DNA of 64,000 nucleotides from Pseudoflavonifractor intestinihominis (lineage in GTDB: Bacteria; Bacillota; Clostridia; Oscillospirales; Oscillospiraceae): assembly GCF_040096055.1 (NCBI RefSeq), contig NZ_JBBMFK010000005.1, positions 1-64,000 on the forward strand. Direction: 5' to 3'. Position numbers and translations under genes: made by a program. Shown in pieces: positions 1-8,466 of this stretch; position 1 is the first letter of the stretch; the number at the start of each line of letters is the position of its first letter. The notes under the pieces were generated by a model that searched no databases, was not told where the DNA came from, and worked only from the letters and a program-made list of their open reading frames with translations.

Positions 1-120
1 TTGCCGCAGGGCGGATTCACTCCGCCCGAGGAGGTAAAATCAGGGGTCCCCGGGAAAGGCGCAGCCTTTTCTGGGGGAAAGCTGTGCGACTTTATCAAGG
101 CCTTCGACAAAAACAACTGA
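1..120 (+). CDS. C-terminal end of an upstream gene, probably phosphoserine aminotransferase
   Basis: Reading from base 1, frame 1 stays open to a TGA at 118-120 and ends in KLCDFIKAFDKNN, which resembles the last helix of phosphoserine aminotransferases. SerC directly upstream of serA is a common Firmicute arrangement. The stop lies 17 bases before the serA ATG, so the two were probably co-transcribed. The preceding 30 or so codons do not look like SerC: they run through two strong hairpins (9-27 and 48-76), suggesting a palindromic element inserted in frame close to the C-terminus. Only the tail is visible, so the identity is inferred. Confidence 0.4.
   Translation: MPQGGFTPPEEVKSGVPGKGAAFSGGKLCDFIKAFDKNN
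9..76. repeat. Tandem palindromes, REP-like element
   Basis: Two hairpins lie back to back. One is a 7-bp stem GGGCGGA/TCCGCCC at 9-27. The other is a 13-bp stem at 48-60/64-76 that pairs completely if two G-U pairs are allowed, with a GCA loop. They lie inside an open frame rather than after a stop and have no T-run, so they do not look like a terminator. A dispersed palindromic repeat is the likeliest explanation. No second copy was noticed in this window. Confidence 0.45.
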
Positions 121-137
121 GAAGGGGCGAATCAAAC

Positions 138-1307
138 ATGTACCGCATCAAAGCGCTGAATAAAATTTCCCCCGCCGGCCTGTCCGTGCTGGATCAGAGC
201 CGCTTTGCCGTCAGCCCCGACGTGGAGAACGAGGACGGCATCCTGGTCCGCTCGGCGGACATGCACGAGTACGTATTCCCCGAGAACCTGCGGGCCATCG
301 CCCGAGCGGGCGCGGGGACCAACAATATCCCCATCGACCGCTGCTCCGAGGCGGGCATCGCGGTGTTCAACACCCCCGGAGCCAACGCCAACGCCGTCAA
401 GGAGCTGGTCATCTGCGCCATGCTGCTGGCCTCCCGGAATGTAGTGGGCGGCGCGGCCTGGGTCAAGGAGCAGGCCGCCGCAGGCGAAGACGTGGAAAAA
501 GTGGTGGAAAAGGGCAAGAGCCAGTTTGTGGGCCCGGAGATCCAGGGCAAGACCCTGGGCGTGGTGGGTCTGGGCGCCATCGGCGTCCAGGTGGCCAACA
601 TCGCCACCAAGCTGGGCATGACCGTGTGGGGCTACGACCCCTTCCTGTCCGTGGACGCGGCGCTGTCCCTCTCCCGTATGGTCCAGCGGGCCAACGACCT
701 GGAGACCATCTACAAAAACTGCGACTACATTACTCTCCACCTGCCCCTCAACGGGGACACCAAGGGCATGATTGACGCCAGCGCCCTCCAGATGATGAAG
801 GGCGGCGTGCGGCTGATCAACCTGGCCCGGGGCGGCCTGGTCACCGACGACGACCTGCTCCAGGCCCTGGAGAGCGGCAAGGTGGCCTGCTATGTCACCG
901 ACTTCCCCAACAACAAGATCATCCAGGGGCGCAACGTGGTGGCCATCCCCCACCTGGGCGCCTCCACCCCCGAGAGCGAGGAGAACTGCGCCGTCATGGC
1001 CGCCCAGCAGCTGCGGGACTACCTGGAGAACGGCAACATCCGCAACAGCGTGAACCTGCCCGCCCTGGAGCAGCCCTGGAGCGGCATCGCCCGGCTGTGC
1101 ATCATCCACCGGAACATCCCCGGCGCCATCGCCGCCATCACCAAGGTCCTCTCCGACGACAACGTGAACGTGGAGAACATGACCAACAAGTCCAAGAAGG
1201 ACTACGCCTACACCGTGGTGGACATCAACACCAAGATCCGGGACGACGTGGTGGACGAGATCCGGGCCCTGGAGGGCGTCCTCCGGGTGCGGCTGCTGAC
1301 CCACTGA
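138..1307 (+). CDS. serA: D-3-phosphoglycerate dehydrogenase, short ACT form
   Basis: It oxidises 3-phosphoglycerate to 3-phosphohydroxypyruvate, the first step of serine synthesis. The 389-residue protein has the Rossmann motif GVVGLGAIG near residue 141, the D-2-hydroxyacid dehydrogenase signature NLARGGLV near 235, and the catalytic histidine in PHLGAST near 285. A C-terminal ACT domain (about 318-389) is the usual serine sensor. It lacks the extra ASB domain of long SerA forms. The ATG at 138 was chosen over a GTG at 84: it follows GAAGGGGCG at a sensible distance, and the GTG would run through the upstream gene's end. A strong terminator follows at 1350. Confidence 0.95.
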   Translation: MYRIKALNKISPAGLSVLDQSRFAVSPDVENEDGILVRSADMHEYVFPENLRAIARAGAGTNNIPIDRCSEAGIAVFNTPGANANAVKELVICAMLLASRNVVGGAAWVKEQAAAGEDVEKVVEKGKSQFVGPEIQGKTLGVVGLGAIGVQVANIATKLGMTVWGYDPFLSVDAALSLSRMVQRANDLETIYKNCDYITLHLPLNGDTKGMIDASALQMMKGGVRLINLARGGLVTDDDLLQALESGKVACYVTDFPNNKIIQGRNVVAIPHLGASTPESEENCAVMAAQQLRDYLENGNIRNSVNLPALEQPWSGIARLCIIHRNIPGAIAAITKVLSDDNVNVENMTNKSKKDYAYTVVDINTKIRDDVVDEIRALEGVLRVRLLTH

Positions 1308-1349
1308 TCAAAATTATCCACAAAACCAGCTCCACATGTGTAAAAAAAC

Positions 1350-1385
1350 AAAAGCCCGGACCGCAATGAGGCGGTCCGGGCTTTT
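1350..1385. terminator. Bidirectional intrinsic terminator, serA / serine hydrolase
   Basis: A perfect 15-bp inverted repeat (AAAAGCCCGGACCGC and its complement) encloses a 6-base loop, with A and T runs at the two ends. It sits between convergent genes and can end transcripts from both. Confidence 0.93.
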
Positions 1386-1398
1386 GCGCTTACGGGGA

Positions 1399-3462
1399 TC
1401 AGACGGCGGGCACCACGGAGATATGGAACCGGGTGCCGGCGTCGCCGGCAAAGGCGATGGCGCTGTTCTCCGTCAGGGTGACGGTGCTGTCCCCCCACAC
1501 CACGGAGGAGGCGGCCAGCGCGCCGGTGCCGTCATAGACGTAGAACCCGCCGTTGCCCTCGATGTCCACCCGGATGGTCAGGCCGGCGGCGCTGCCCACG
1601 GTGTACCACCGGGCATAGCCGTCGGGCTGGATGGTGGAGTAGGCGCCCGCGCCGCAGTAGATGGGCTGGGCGATGGAGGCGTCTACGTAGAGGATGCCCT
1701 GGGCGTCCATCCAGATGTGGCCGTCCTGCTCGGTGATGGTGGTGTCCGAGCCGTCCCGGCCGCCGTTGCCGGGCAGCTGCACGGCAAACTGGGTGTGATT
1801 GGCGTCCACAATCTTCTGGGCCCCTACGTAGCCGGGGATGTACTCAGGCAGCTCGGCAGCGGCGGCGGAGCCCAGGGACAGCCACACCTGGGAGGTGTAC
1901 TTCTCATTCAGAGGCAGGACGCTGGTGGAATTCCACTTGTCCCAGGCGGCCTGGACGTCGGCGGAGAGCTGGGCGGGCTCCACCTTCTGGCCCACGTAGT
2001 TGGAGGTGGGCAGCACGGTCAGGCCGGGGAGGAAGGCGTAGGCCTTCTGCCACAGGTAGGTCTCCCCGTTGTCCTCCACCACTGGCTTGACCATGGCGGC
2101 GGCGCCGGTCTGGTCCCGGAAGGAGCCGTCGTCAAAGTAGTAGAAGGTCTGGGCCGGGGCGCTGGGCACGGTGAGGGACTGGATGGTGAGCACGCCGTCG
2201 GCGGAGATGTCCACCTTGAACTGCTGGAGGGTGGAGGCGTAGTAGCCGGAGCAGTCCATCAGCTGGGCGGGCATGGCCTGGCTGGGGCTGGCGGCGGGCA
2301 GGGCGGGGATGGTCTCGTCCACCGTCACGCCCTGGTCCGTCAGGGCGTCGATGAGCATCCGGGCCGCGGCCATCTGGTTGTAGGTGGATACGCCGCCGGA
2401 GGTGAGCACCGCCGCCGCCATGTCGTACTCAGGGAGGACCACCAGCGCGGCGTGGTAGTACTGGGTGTCGCCGCCCTTGGCAAGGGCCTGGATGTTGTTA
2501 TAGCGGAAGGGGGCCAGGGACACGTTGTCCCAGCCCAGGCCGAAGGCCAGGGCGTCGTCCGTGTCGTCGGGCCAGATGCCGTTGCTGTACTCGGGGGCGG
2601 CCATGGCGTCCAGAGAGGCGGAGGTGAGCAGATCATCCGAGCAGAGCAGGCCGCCGAAGGAGGCCAGGTCGGCGGCATCGGCGTAGATGCCGCCGGTGCC
2701 CACCGTGCCCAGGCAGTCCTGGGGCAGGGCCCGGGGGTCTTCGCCCAGGTAGGTCTTCACCAGGCGGGAGGTGTCAAACTCGTCCTGGGGAGTGAAGGTG
2801 TTCTCCAGGCCGTTGGGGGTCAGGATGGCCTCCTGGAGGTACTCGGGGAAGGTCTTGCCGCTCACCGCCTCCACCACCAGTTCCGCCAGGGTGAAACCGG
2901 TGTTGCAGTACACGCTGTACGCGCCGGGGTCGGCAACCAGCCGCTGGGTGGACAGGGTGTCCAGCAGGTCCTCGGTGGCGGAGCGGTCGTCGTCGGCAAA
3001 GAGCAGCATGTCGTGGGTGGCGCTCATCAGGCCGGAGGAGTGGTTGAGCAGCATGCGGACCGTAATGTCCTTATACCGCGCATCGGCCATCTTGAACTCG
3101 GGCAGGTACTTGGTTACCGGCGTGTCCAGGTCCAGCTTGCCCTGGTCCACCAGCTGCATGACAGCGGCTGTCACGTACATCTTGCTCACCGAGCCGATGC
3201 CGTACAGGTCGGTGTCCAGCAGGACCCGGTTCTCCGACTTGGAGTACACGCCGGCGTGGCCGGAGAGGGCGATCTCCCCGTCCTGCCATACGGCGTACTG
3301 CACGCTGACGGCGCCGCCGTACTGGGCGGCGAACTGGGCGGCCATGGCGGCGGACGCCTCGCGGGTAGCGGAGGGCTCCGCCTCAACGGCCAGTGCGGGC
3401 GCGGAGATACTGACCGCCATGACTGCGGTCAGCGCGAGGGCGCTCAGTCGTTTTTTCCACAT
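1399..3462 (-). CDS. Secreted serine beta-lactamase-family hydrolase
   Basis: A 687-residue exported penicillin-binding-protein / class C beta-lactamase fold enzyme. The N-terminus MWKKRLSALALT continues into a signal peptide ending near APALA. The active-site SxxK is SVSK (in GIGSVSKMYVTA), and the second motif is YCN (YSVYCNTGF). A region around KGGDTQYYHAA takes the place of the third motif. After about residue 400 there is a beta-rich C-terminal domain typical of AmpH/EstB-like D-aminopeptidases and esterases. The start at 3462 is preferred because it begins the signal peptide and is preceded by AAAGGATG; a longer frame exists upstream. The substrate cannot be told from sequence. Confidence 0.85.
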   Translation of the reverse strand: MWKKRLSALALTAVMAVSISAPALAVEAEPSATREASAAMAAQFAAQYGGAVSVQYAVWQDGEIALSGHAGVYSKSENRVLLDTDLYGIGSVSKMYVTAAVMQLVDQGKLDLDTPVTKYLPEFKMADARYKDITVRMLLNHSSGLMSATHDMLLFADDDRSATEDLLDTLSTQRLVADPGAYSVYCNTGFTLAELVVEAVSGKTFPEYLQEAILTPNGLENTFTPQDEFDTSRLVKTYLGEDPRALPQDCLGTVGTGGIYADAADLASFGGLLCSDDLLTSASLDAMAAPEYSNGIWPDDTDDALAFGLGWDNVSLAPFRYNNIQALAKGGDTQYYHAALVVLPEYDMAAAVLTSGGVSTYNQMAAARMLIDALTDQGVTVDETIPALPAASPSQAMPAQLMDCSGYYASTLQQFKVDISADGVLTIQSLTVPSAPAQTFYYFDDGSFRDQTGAAAMVKPVVEDNGETYLWQKAYAFLPGLTVLPTSNYVGQKVEPAQLSADVQAAWDKWNSTSVLPLNEKYTSQVWLSLGSAAAAELPEYIPGYVGAQKIVDANHTQFAVQLPGNGGRDGSDTTITEQDGHIWMDAQGILYVDASIAQPIYCGAGAYSTIQPDGYARWYTVGSAAGLTIRVDIEGNGGFYVYDGTGALAASSVVWGDSTVTLTENSAIAFAGDAGTRFHISVVPAV

Positions 3463-3507
3463 AGCTGCTTCATCCTTTCCCGGCTCGTTCCCTGAGCCTG
3501 TAAGAAA

Positions 3508-3536
3508 ATTATCCCACCGGCCTGTTCTGCTGTCAA
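3508..3536 (-). promoter_or_regulatory. Promoter of the serine hydrolase gene
   Basis: On the minus strand TTGACA (3531-3536) is separated by 17 bases from GATAAT (3508-3513). It lies about 45 bases upstream of the chosen start. Confidence 0.75.
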
Positions 3537-3748
3537 ATGAAAAAAGATTAAGAATCTGCCGCCGGTCGAGAAAAACATACACCTTTCACCAGGTGGAAGG
3601 TCAAGTACCCGGGGAACAATTGGAACAGAAATGTCCTCGGCAGAGGCACATAAAAATTTTTTCAAAAATTTTGCCTGGGTGTGTAACAAATTCTCTCTGT
3701 CAAACGTCTATATCATAGAAGGACCGTTCCGGAGGGGGAGGGGTGCAC

Positions 3749-4222
3749 ATGTATCGGAAGCAGCGGCTGTATCGAAAGTATGCGCTGGCGCGCTATGGCG
3801 CGCTGTGCCTCTGCTGCGCCCTGGCGCTGATGGCCCTGGCCCGGACCATGGGCTACCATCAGGCGATGCTGCTGCCCTTCTGTGTGGCGGTGGTGCTGGC
3901 GGTGCCCTACTTCAGCGCGGTGTACACCTATGAGTACGACGGCAGCCGCCTCGTCATCTCCCAGGGCAGCGGGGAAAATCCCCCGGTGCTGGAGATCATC
4001 GACACGGAGGACATCCTGGCCTACGGCGTCTACCTCCCCGGCCAGCTCTCCGCCCGGCAGGCCAGCCGGACGGTGCGGGCCTGCCTGTTCCTGGACCCCA
4101 GGAGCAAGCGCTACCTGCTCTACCGGCTGCCCGGCGGCGGCACCGGCATCCTCATCTTCTCACCCGACCGGGAGATGCGGGAGGCCTTGATCCGGGAGCA
4201 GTGGATCTTTCAGGTGTCCTGA
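3749..4222 (+). CDS. Small membrane protein, function unknown
   Basis: A 157-residue protein with two predicted membrane helices near the N-terminus (about 15-33 and 37-56), followed by a cytoplasmic domain of about 100 residues with a beta-rich pattern (YEYDGSRLVISQG, then KRYLLYRLPGG). The layout is like small PH-domain-type membrane proteins, but the family is not recognised with confidence. The ATG at 3749 follows GGAGGGGG by 10 bases; a GTG at 3743 in the same frame is too close to that site. It may share a function with the downstream LtaS-like gene, though a terminator lies between them. Confidence 0.7.
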   Translation: MYRKQRLYRKYALARYGALCLCCALALMALARTMGYHQAMLLPFCVAVVLAVPYFSAVYTYEYDGSRLVISQGSGENPPVLEIIDTEDILAYGVYLPGQLSARQASRTVRACLFLDPRSKRYLLYRLPGGGTGILIFSPDREMREALIREQWIFQVS

Positions 4223-4260
4223 AACGGCAAAAAATTCATAAAATCTTTCGTGTTTTCATC

Positions 4261-4289
4261 TTGCTCTTTCTGTAAAATCCGTGTAAGAT
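4261..4289 (+). promoter_or_regulatory. Possible promoter for the LtaS-like gene
   Basis: TTGCTC (4261-4266), a 17-base spacer and TAAGAT (4284-4289). The match is moderate. A terminator-like hairpin lies between it and the gene. Confidence 0.4.
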
Positions 4290-4321
4290 TTTGATGCAAC
4301 GGTAAGGATATCGCTCAATAT

Positions 4322-4354
4322 GCCGCACCGGCCATTCCGGCGCGGCTGTTTTTT
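4322..4354 (+). terminator. Intrinsic terminator upstream of the LtaS-like gene
   Basis: A 10-bp stem with one mismatch (GCCGCACCGG / CCGGCGCGGC), a CCATT loop, then TGTTTTTT. It most simply ends the small membrane-protein transcript. If the promoter at 4261 is real, it would instead act as a leader attenuator. Confidence 0.65.
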
Positions 4355-4402
4355 GTGCGGGAGATTATTCTGTATAGTTTGAATACGAGGTAAGGCGAGA
4401 CC

Positions 4403-6403
4403 ATGAAGACAGAGACAAAAATACCGGTCCACACCGGGAGAACGTGGGTGGAGATGCGGCGCTGGGGCCTGATCGTGGCGGCGCTGGTCTTTGCAGGGGT
4501 GCTGGCGGGCCTGCTGCTGTCCGGCTTCCCCTGGTGGGAGAGCCTGCTGTGGGCCCTGGGGCTGGCCCTGCCCATCCCGGTGCGGCTCAAGCTGGAGGGC
4601 CGGGCGGCGGTGTGGCTGTCCCGGCTGTTCTGGGCTGCCGGCCCGGTGGTGGGGTACTCCCTGGTGGAGATCCTCAACTGGAACAACCCCTTCACCAGCT
4701 TCTCCACCCTCCAGGTGGCCCTGAACCTGGCCTTCTACTACATCATCGCCCTGGCGGTATGGCTCATCGTGGGGCGGCGCAACCTGGCCTGCGGCATCTC
4801 CACCGCCCTGTTCTGGCTCATCGGCATGGCCAACCACTATGTCATCGCCTTCCGGGGCCGTACCATCTTCCCCGGCGACCTGCTCACCCTGGGCACTGCC
4901 GTCAACGTGGCGGGCAACTACAACTACGCCTTTGACACCAAACAGGCCCTCACCGCCCTGGGCCTGGCCCTCTTCCTGCTTCTGCTGCTGGACCTGCCCA
5001 GACAGAAGGGCCGCGCCAGGCTCCGTCTCCGCTCCGCCCTGCCAGTGACCGTCCTCTGCGCCGCATTCCTGGCCGTGTTCTTCGGCACCGGATTTCTCTC
5101 CGCCGTTGGCATCGAACCCTCCATGTGGACCACCCGGGGCAACGGCTTTGTGCTCAACTTCTCCGTGTGCCTGCGGTACTCCTCCGTGTCCGAACCGGAG
5201 GGCTACTCCCAGGAGACCCTGGCCCAGATCGCCGCCGGGGTGGAGGGGGAGTCCGTGCCGGCGTCGGGCACCGGCAGCGGCGACAAAGTGCAGCCGGTCA
5301 ACCTGATCGTCATCATGAACGAGTCCTTCTCCGACCTGACGGGCACCTTTGACCTGGAGACCAACCAGGACCCCATGCCCTTCTTCCGCTCCCTGACGGA
5401 GAATACCATCCGGGGCACGGCCTACTCCTCCGTGTTCGGCGGCACCACCGCCAACTCGGAGTACGAGTTCCTCACCGGCAACACCACCGCCTTTCTCCCG
5501 GCGGGCACCGTGCCCTACCACCTCTATGTGAAGGAGAGCTCGGAATCCCTGGTGGCCCAGATGAACGCCCTGGGCTATGAGAGCGTGGCCATGCACCCCT
5601 ACTACTCCTCCGGCTGGAACCGGATTCCCGTATACCGGGACTTCGGCTTTGACCGCTGGCTGTTCCAGAGCGACTTTGAGGACCCCGACTACATCCGGGA
5701 GTACATCTCCGACCAGACCGACTATGAGAACCTGATCCGGGTCTATGAGGAGAAGGAGGAGGGGGAGCCCCTCTTCATCTTCAACGTGACCATGCAGAAC
5801 CACAGCGCCTACTCGGGGGCCTGGACCAACCTGCCCAAGGAGGTGTGGCTCACCGGAGAGATGGAGGGTAAGTACAACACGGTGAACCAGTACCTGAACC
5901 TGATTTACCAGAGCGACAAGGCCTTTGAATACCTGATCGACTACTTCTCCCAGGTGGAGGAGCCCACCATGATCCTGATCTTCGGCGACCACCAGCCCCA
6001 GGTGGCCACCAACTTCTACACCGACCTGCTGGGCAGCGACCCCACCGTGGAGGAGGCCCAGAAGAAGCAGGAGGTGCCCTTCCTCATCTGGGCCAACTAC
6101 GACATTGAGGAGCAGCAGGACGTGAAGCTGTCCCTCAACTACCTCTCCGGGCTGCTGATGGATGCGGCCAACCTGCCCAAGACCGGGTATCAGACCTTCC
6201 TGAGCGGGCTGCGGGAGACGGTGCCGGTGGTCAACGCGGTGGGCTACCAGAACACCGACGGCACCTGGCACGAGCAGACGGATGACATGAGCCAGGCGGC
6301 CCAGGAGGGCCTGCTGGACTACCAGATGCTCCAGTACAACGAGATCTTCGACAGCCGGGACGACCGGCTGGAGGACTTCTTCTTCCTGCCGGAAAAAGAG
6401 TAA
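4403..6403 (+). CDS. LtaS-like phosphoglycerol transferase (membrane sulfatase-fold)
   Basis: A 666-residue membrane enzyme of the alkaline phosphatase/sulfatase superfamily. Several hydrophobic helices occupy the first 240 residues and a large extracytoplasmic catalytic domain follows from about 295. Visible family features are the metal-site start VIMNESFSDL, the region FGGTTANSEYEFLTGN around the nucleophilic threonine, HPYYSSGWNR, and the late metal motif IFGDHQPQ. Such enzymes transfer glycerol phosphate from phosphatidylglycerol to lipoteichoic acid or other surface glycans. The gene stands alone and ends at a strong bidirectional terminator. Whether the product is lipoteichoic acid or another phosphoglycerol polymer is not decidable here. 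Confidence 0.85.
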   Translation: MKTETKIPVHTGRTWVEMRRWGLIVAALVFAGVLAGLLLSGFPWWESLLWALGLALPIPVRLKLEGRAAVWLSRLFWAAGPVVGYSLVEILNWNNPFTSFSTLQVALNLAFYYIIALAVWLIVGRRNLACGISTALFWLIGMANHYVIAFRGRTIFPGDLLTLGTAVNVAGNYNYAFDTKQALTALGLALFLLLLLDLPRQKGRARLRLRSALPVTVLCAAFLAVFFGTGFLSAVGIEPSMWTTRGNGFVLNFSVCLRYSSVSEPEGYSQETLAQIAAGVEGESVPASGTGSGDKVQPVNLIVIMNESFSDLTGTFDLETNQDPMPFFRSLTENTIRGTAYSSVFGGTTANSEYEFLTGNTTAFLPAGTVPYHLYVKESSESLVAQMNALGYESVAMHPYYSSGWNRIPVYRDFGFDRWLFQSDFEDPDYIREYISDQTDYENLIRVYEEKEEGEPLFIFNVTMQNHSAYSGAWTNLPKEVWLTGEMEGKYNTVNQYLNLIYQSDKAFEYLIDYFSQVEEPTMILIFGDHQPQVATNFYTDLLGSDPTVEEAQKKQEVPFLIWANYDIEEQQDVKLSLNYLSGLLMDAANLPKTGYQTFLSGLRETVPVVNAVGYQNTDGTWHEQTDDMSQAAQEGLLDYQMLQYNEIFDSRDDRLEDFFFLPEKE

Positions 6404-6408
6404 AAGCA

Positions 6409-6440
6409 AGCGGCGCATCCCATATTCGGGATGCGCCGCT
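6409..6440. terminator. Bidirectional terminator, LtaS-like / tyrA
   Basis: A perfect 13-bp inverted repeat (AGCGGCGCATCCC) with a 6-base loop between two convergent genes. The T-run is weak. Confidence 0.75.
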
Positions 6441-6445
6441 GATCT

Positions 6446-7312
6446 TTAGTCCAGGCTGAGCAGGTCGGGGCCCTCCAGGTTCATCTTCCGCTTCCGTCCG
6501 GCGGAATAGGCCAGCTTTTCGGACAGCAGCTTGGTGTCCCCCGAGGCGATGGCCTCCCGGTAGGCGTGGAGATTCTCCTCCAGCCGGTCCAGGGCGGTGA
6601 GCAGGGCGGGGGCGTTCATGGAGAAGAGCTGGGTCCACAGCCCCACGTCCAGGGCGGCCACCCGGGTGCATCCCCGGAAGGAGCTGCCCTCAAAACCCTT
6701 GCAGGTGAAGAGCATGGGGTCGTCGCACACCGAGACCGCGATGATGTGCATCATCTGGCTGGTGTAGGCCAGGATGGCGTCGTGCTCCTCCGGGGTGGTG
6801 CGCACCACGTCCTTGCAGCCGATGTAGTCGGCCAGACGCTCCATCAGGGCGATATGCTCCGCCTTGCTGCTCTCCCGGGGGGTGAGAATCAGGTGGGACT
6901 TCTGAAACATCTCCCCAAAGGCGTGCTCAATGCCGGAGAACTCGGTGCCCGCCATGGGGTGGCAGCCGATGAAGTCCACCTCGGGTGGCAGCACCTCCGC
7001 CGCCGCCATGATGGCGGTCTTGATGCCGCACACGTCGGTGACCAGGCTGCCTGGCTTGAACCGGTCCTTGTACTCCTCCAGGAACCGGGTGATGCCCCTG
7101 GGGTGGAGGCACAGGATGGTCATGTCCGCCTGGGGCACCACCTCTCCGGCGTCGGCGGTGATGCGGTCGCCCACGCCGTGCTCCGCGGCGAAGCGGAGGG
7201 TGGGCTCCGACACGTCCACACCCACGATCTCAAAATCCTCAAAGCCCTTCAAAGCCAGGGCCATGGAGCCCCCGATCAGGCCCAGGCCGATGACAGCAAT
7301 GGTTTTTGACAT
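6446..7312 (-). CDS. tyrA: Prephenate dehydrogenase
   Basis: It converts prephenate to 4-hydroxyphenylpyruvate with NAD(P), the tyrosine branch of aromatic synthesis. The 288-residue protein opens with the dinucleotide motif GLGLIGGS at residues 9-16 and carries the TyrA signature GCHPMAGTE near 137 and DAILAYTSQMMH near 190. There is no ACT or fused chorismate mutase domain, so feedback control would have to come from elsewhere. Its start is 15 bases after the stop of the upstream DAHP synthase, so the two form an operon under the tyrosine-rich leader at 8467-8538. Confidence 0.93.
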   Translation of the reverse strand: MSKTIAVIGLGLIGGSMALALKGFEDFEIVGVDVSEPTLRFAAEHGVGDRITADAGEVVPQADMTILCLHPRGITRFLEEYKDRFKPGSLVTDVCGIKTAIMAAAEVLPPEVDFIGCHPMAGTEFSGIEHAFGEMFQKSHLILTPRESSKAEHIALMERLADYIGCKDVVRTTPEEHDAILAYTSQMMHIIAVSVCDDPMLFTCKGFEGSSFRGCTRVAALDVGLWTQLFSMNAPALLTALDRLEENLHAYREAIASGDTKLLSEKLAYSAGRKRKMNLEGPDLLSLD

Positions 7313-7327
7313 GAAAAAGACCTCCCT

Positions 7328-8344
7328 TTACACGCTGCGGCCCACGCAGGCGGCCACGCTGCGGATCTTGCCCATCAGGTCCTTGAACTGGTCGGGGGTG
7401 ATGGACTGGGCGCCGTCGCACAGGGCGTTCTTGGGGTCGTTGTGGACCTCGATGAGCAGACCGTCGGCGCCGGCGGCCACGGCGGCCAGACTCATCCGCT
7501 CCACCATCCAGGCCTTGCCGCAGGCGTGGGACGGGTCCACCACCACGGGCAGGTGGGTCATCTGCTTGGCCGCCAGCACGGCGGACAGGTCCAGGGTGTT
7601 GCGGGTGTAGGTCTCAAAGGTGCGGATGCCCCGCTCGCAGAGGATCACGTTGGGATTGCCGCCGGCCAGGATGTACTCGGCGGACATGATCCACTCCTCA
7701 ATGGTGGAGCTGAGGCCCCGCTTGAGCAGAATGGGCTTGTTGACCTTGCCCAGCTTCTTGAGCAGGTCGAAGTTCTGCATGTTCCGGGCCCCCACCTGGA
7801 TCACATCCACGCAGGCCTCAAAGAGGGGGATCTGGTCGGCGCTCATCAGCTCGGTGACAATGGGCAGGCCGGTGGCCTCTCTGGCCTCCCGCAGCAGCTC
7901 GATGCCCCGGGAGCCCATGCCCTGGAAGGCGTAGGGGGAGGTGCGGGGCTTGTAGGCGCCGCCCCGGAGGGCCACGGCCCCGGCGGCCTGCACCGCCCTG
8001 GCCACGCCCACGATCTGCTCCTCACTCTCCACCGAGCAGGGCCCGGCGATGACGGCCAGCTTGCTGCCGCCCACCGTCACGCCGCCGCCCAGGTCGATGA
8101 CCGAGTCGTCGGGGTGGAACTTCCGGTTGGCCTTCTTGAAGGGCTCGCTGATCCGCATGACCCGCTCCACGCCGGGCAGCTGGGACAGCTTCTCCTCGTC
8201 CAGACGGCTGGTGTCGCCCTCGGCGCCCAGGATGGTGGTCTCGGTGCCCTTGGACACCATCACCTTGACCCCGCCGGCCTCCATGGCGCGGATGGCCTCG
8301 TCCATCTGCTCCGCGGTAAAATCAGGCTTTAAAATCACGACCAT
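7328..8344 (-). CDS. aroF: 3-deoxy-7-phosphoheptulonate (DAHP) synthase
   Basis: It condenses phosphoenolpyruvate and erythrose 4-phosphate, the entry step of the shikimate pathway. The 338-residue protein is of the type I-beta class. Residues 1-75 form a ferredoxin-like regulatory domain (MVVILKPDFTAEQ), followed by the barrel with VIAGPCSVES, GAYKPRTSPYAFQG, PILLKRGLSS and VVVDPSHACGK. The N-terminal domain is the type linked to tyrosine feedback in Thermotoga-like enzymes. The ATG at 8344 is preceded by AAAGGATG; the frame continues further upstream through the attenuator but without a ribosome site. It is first in the operon with tyrA. Confidence 0.93.
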   Translation of the reverse strand: MVVILKPDFTAEQMDEAIRAMEAGGVKVMVSKGTETTILGAEGDTSRLDEEKLSQLPGVERVMRISEPFKKANRKFHPDDSVIDLGGGVTVGGSKLAVIAGPCSVESEEQIVGVARAVQAAGAVALRGGAYKPRTSPYAFQGMGSRGIELLREAREATGLPIVTELMSADQIPLFEACVDVIQVGARNMQNFDLLKKLGKVNKPILLKRGLSSTIEEWIMSAEYILAGGNPNVILCERGIRTFETYTRNTLDLSAVLAAKQMTHLPVVVDPSHACGKAWMVERMSLAAVAAGADGLLIEVHNDPKNALCDGAQSITPDQFKDLMGKIRSVAACVGRSV

Positions 8345-8388
8345 ATCAATTTCATCCTTTCTCATTCCGGCGGTTCCCGCCGCCGCGC

Positions 8389-8424
8389 AAAAGAAAACGC
8401 GGCGGCCCAAAACGGACCGCCGCG
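8389..8424 (-). terminator. Attenuator terminator upstream of aroF
   Basis: On the minus strand CGCGGCGGTCC pairs with GGGCCGCCGCG (11 bp including one G-U) around a GTTTT loop, followed directly by TTTTCTTTT. It lies between the leader peptide stop (8467) and the aroF start (8344), where transcription attenuation would act. Confidence 0.9.
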
Positions 8425-8466
8425 GTGTGTTCTCCGATGAGGGAGTGCTCCCAGCTGGCAAACCGG

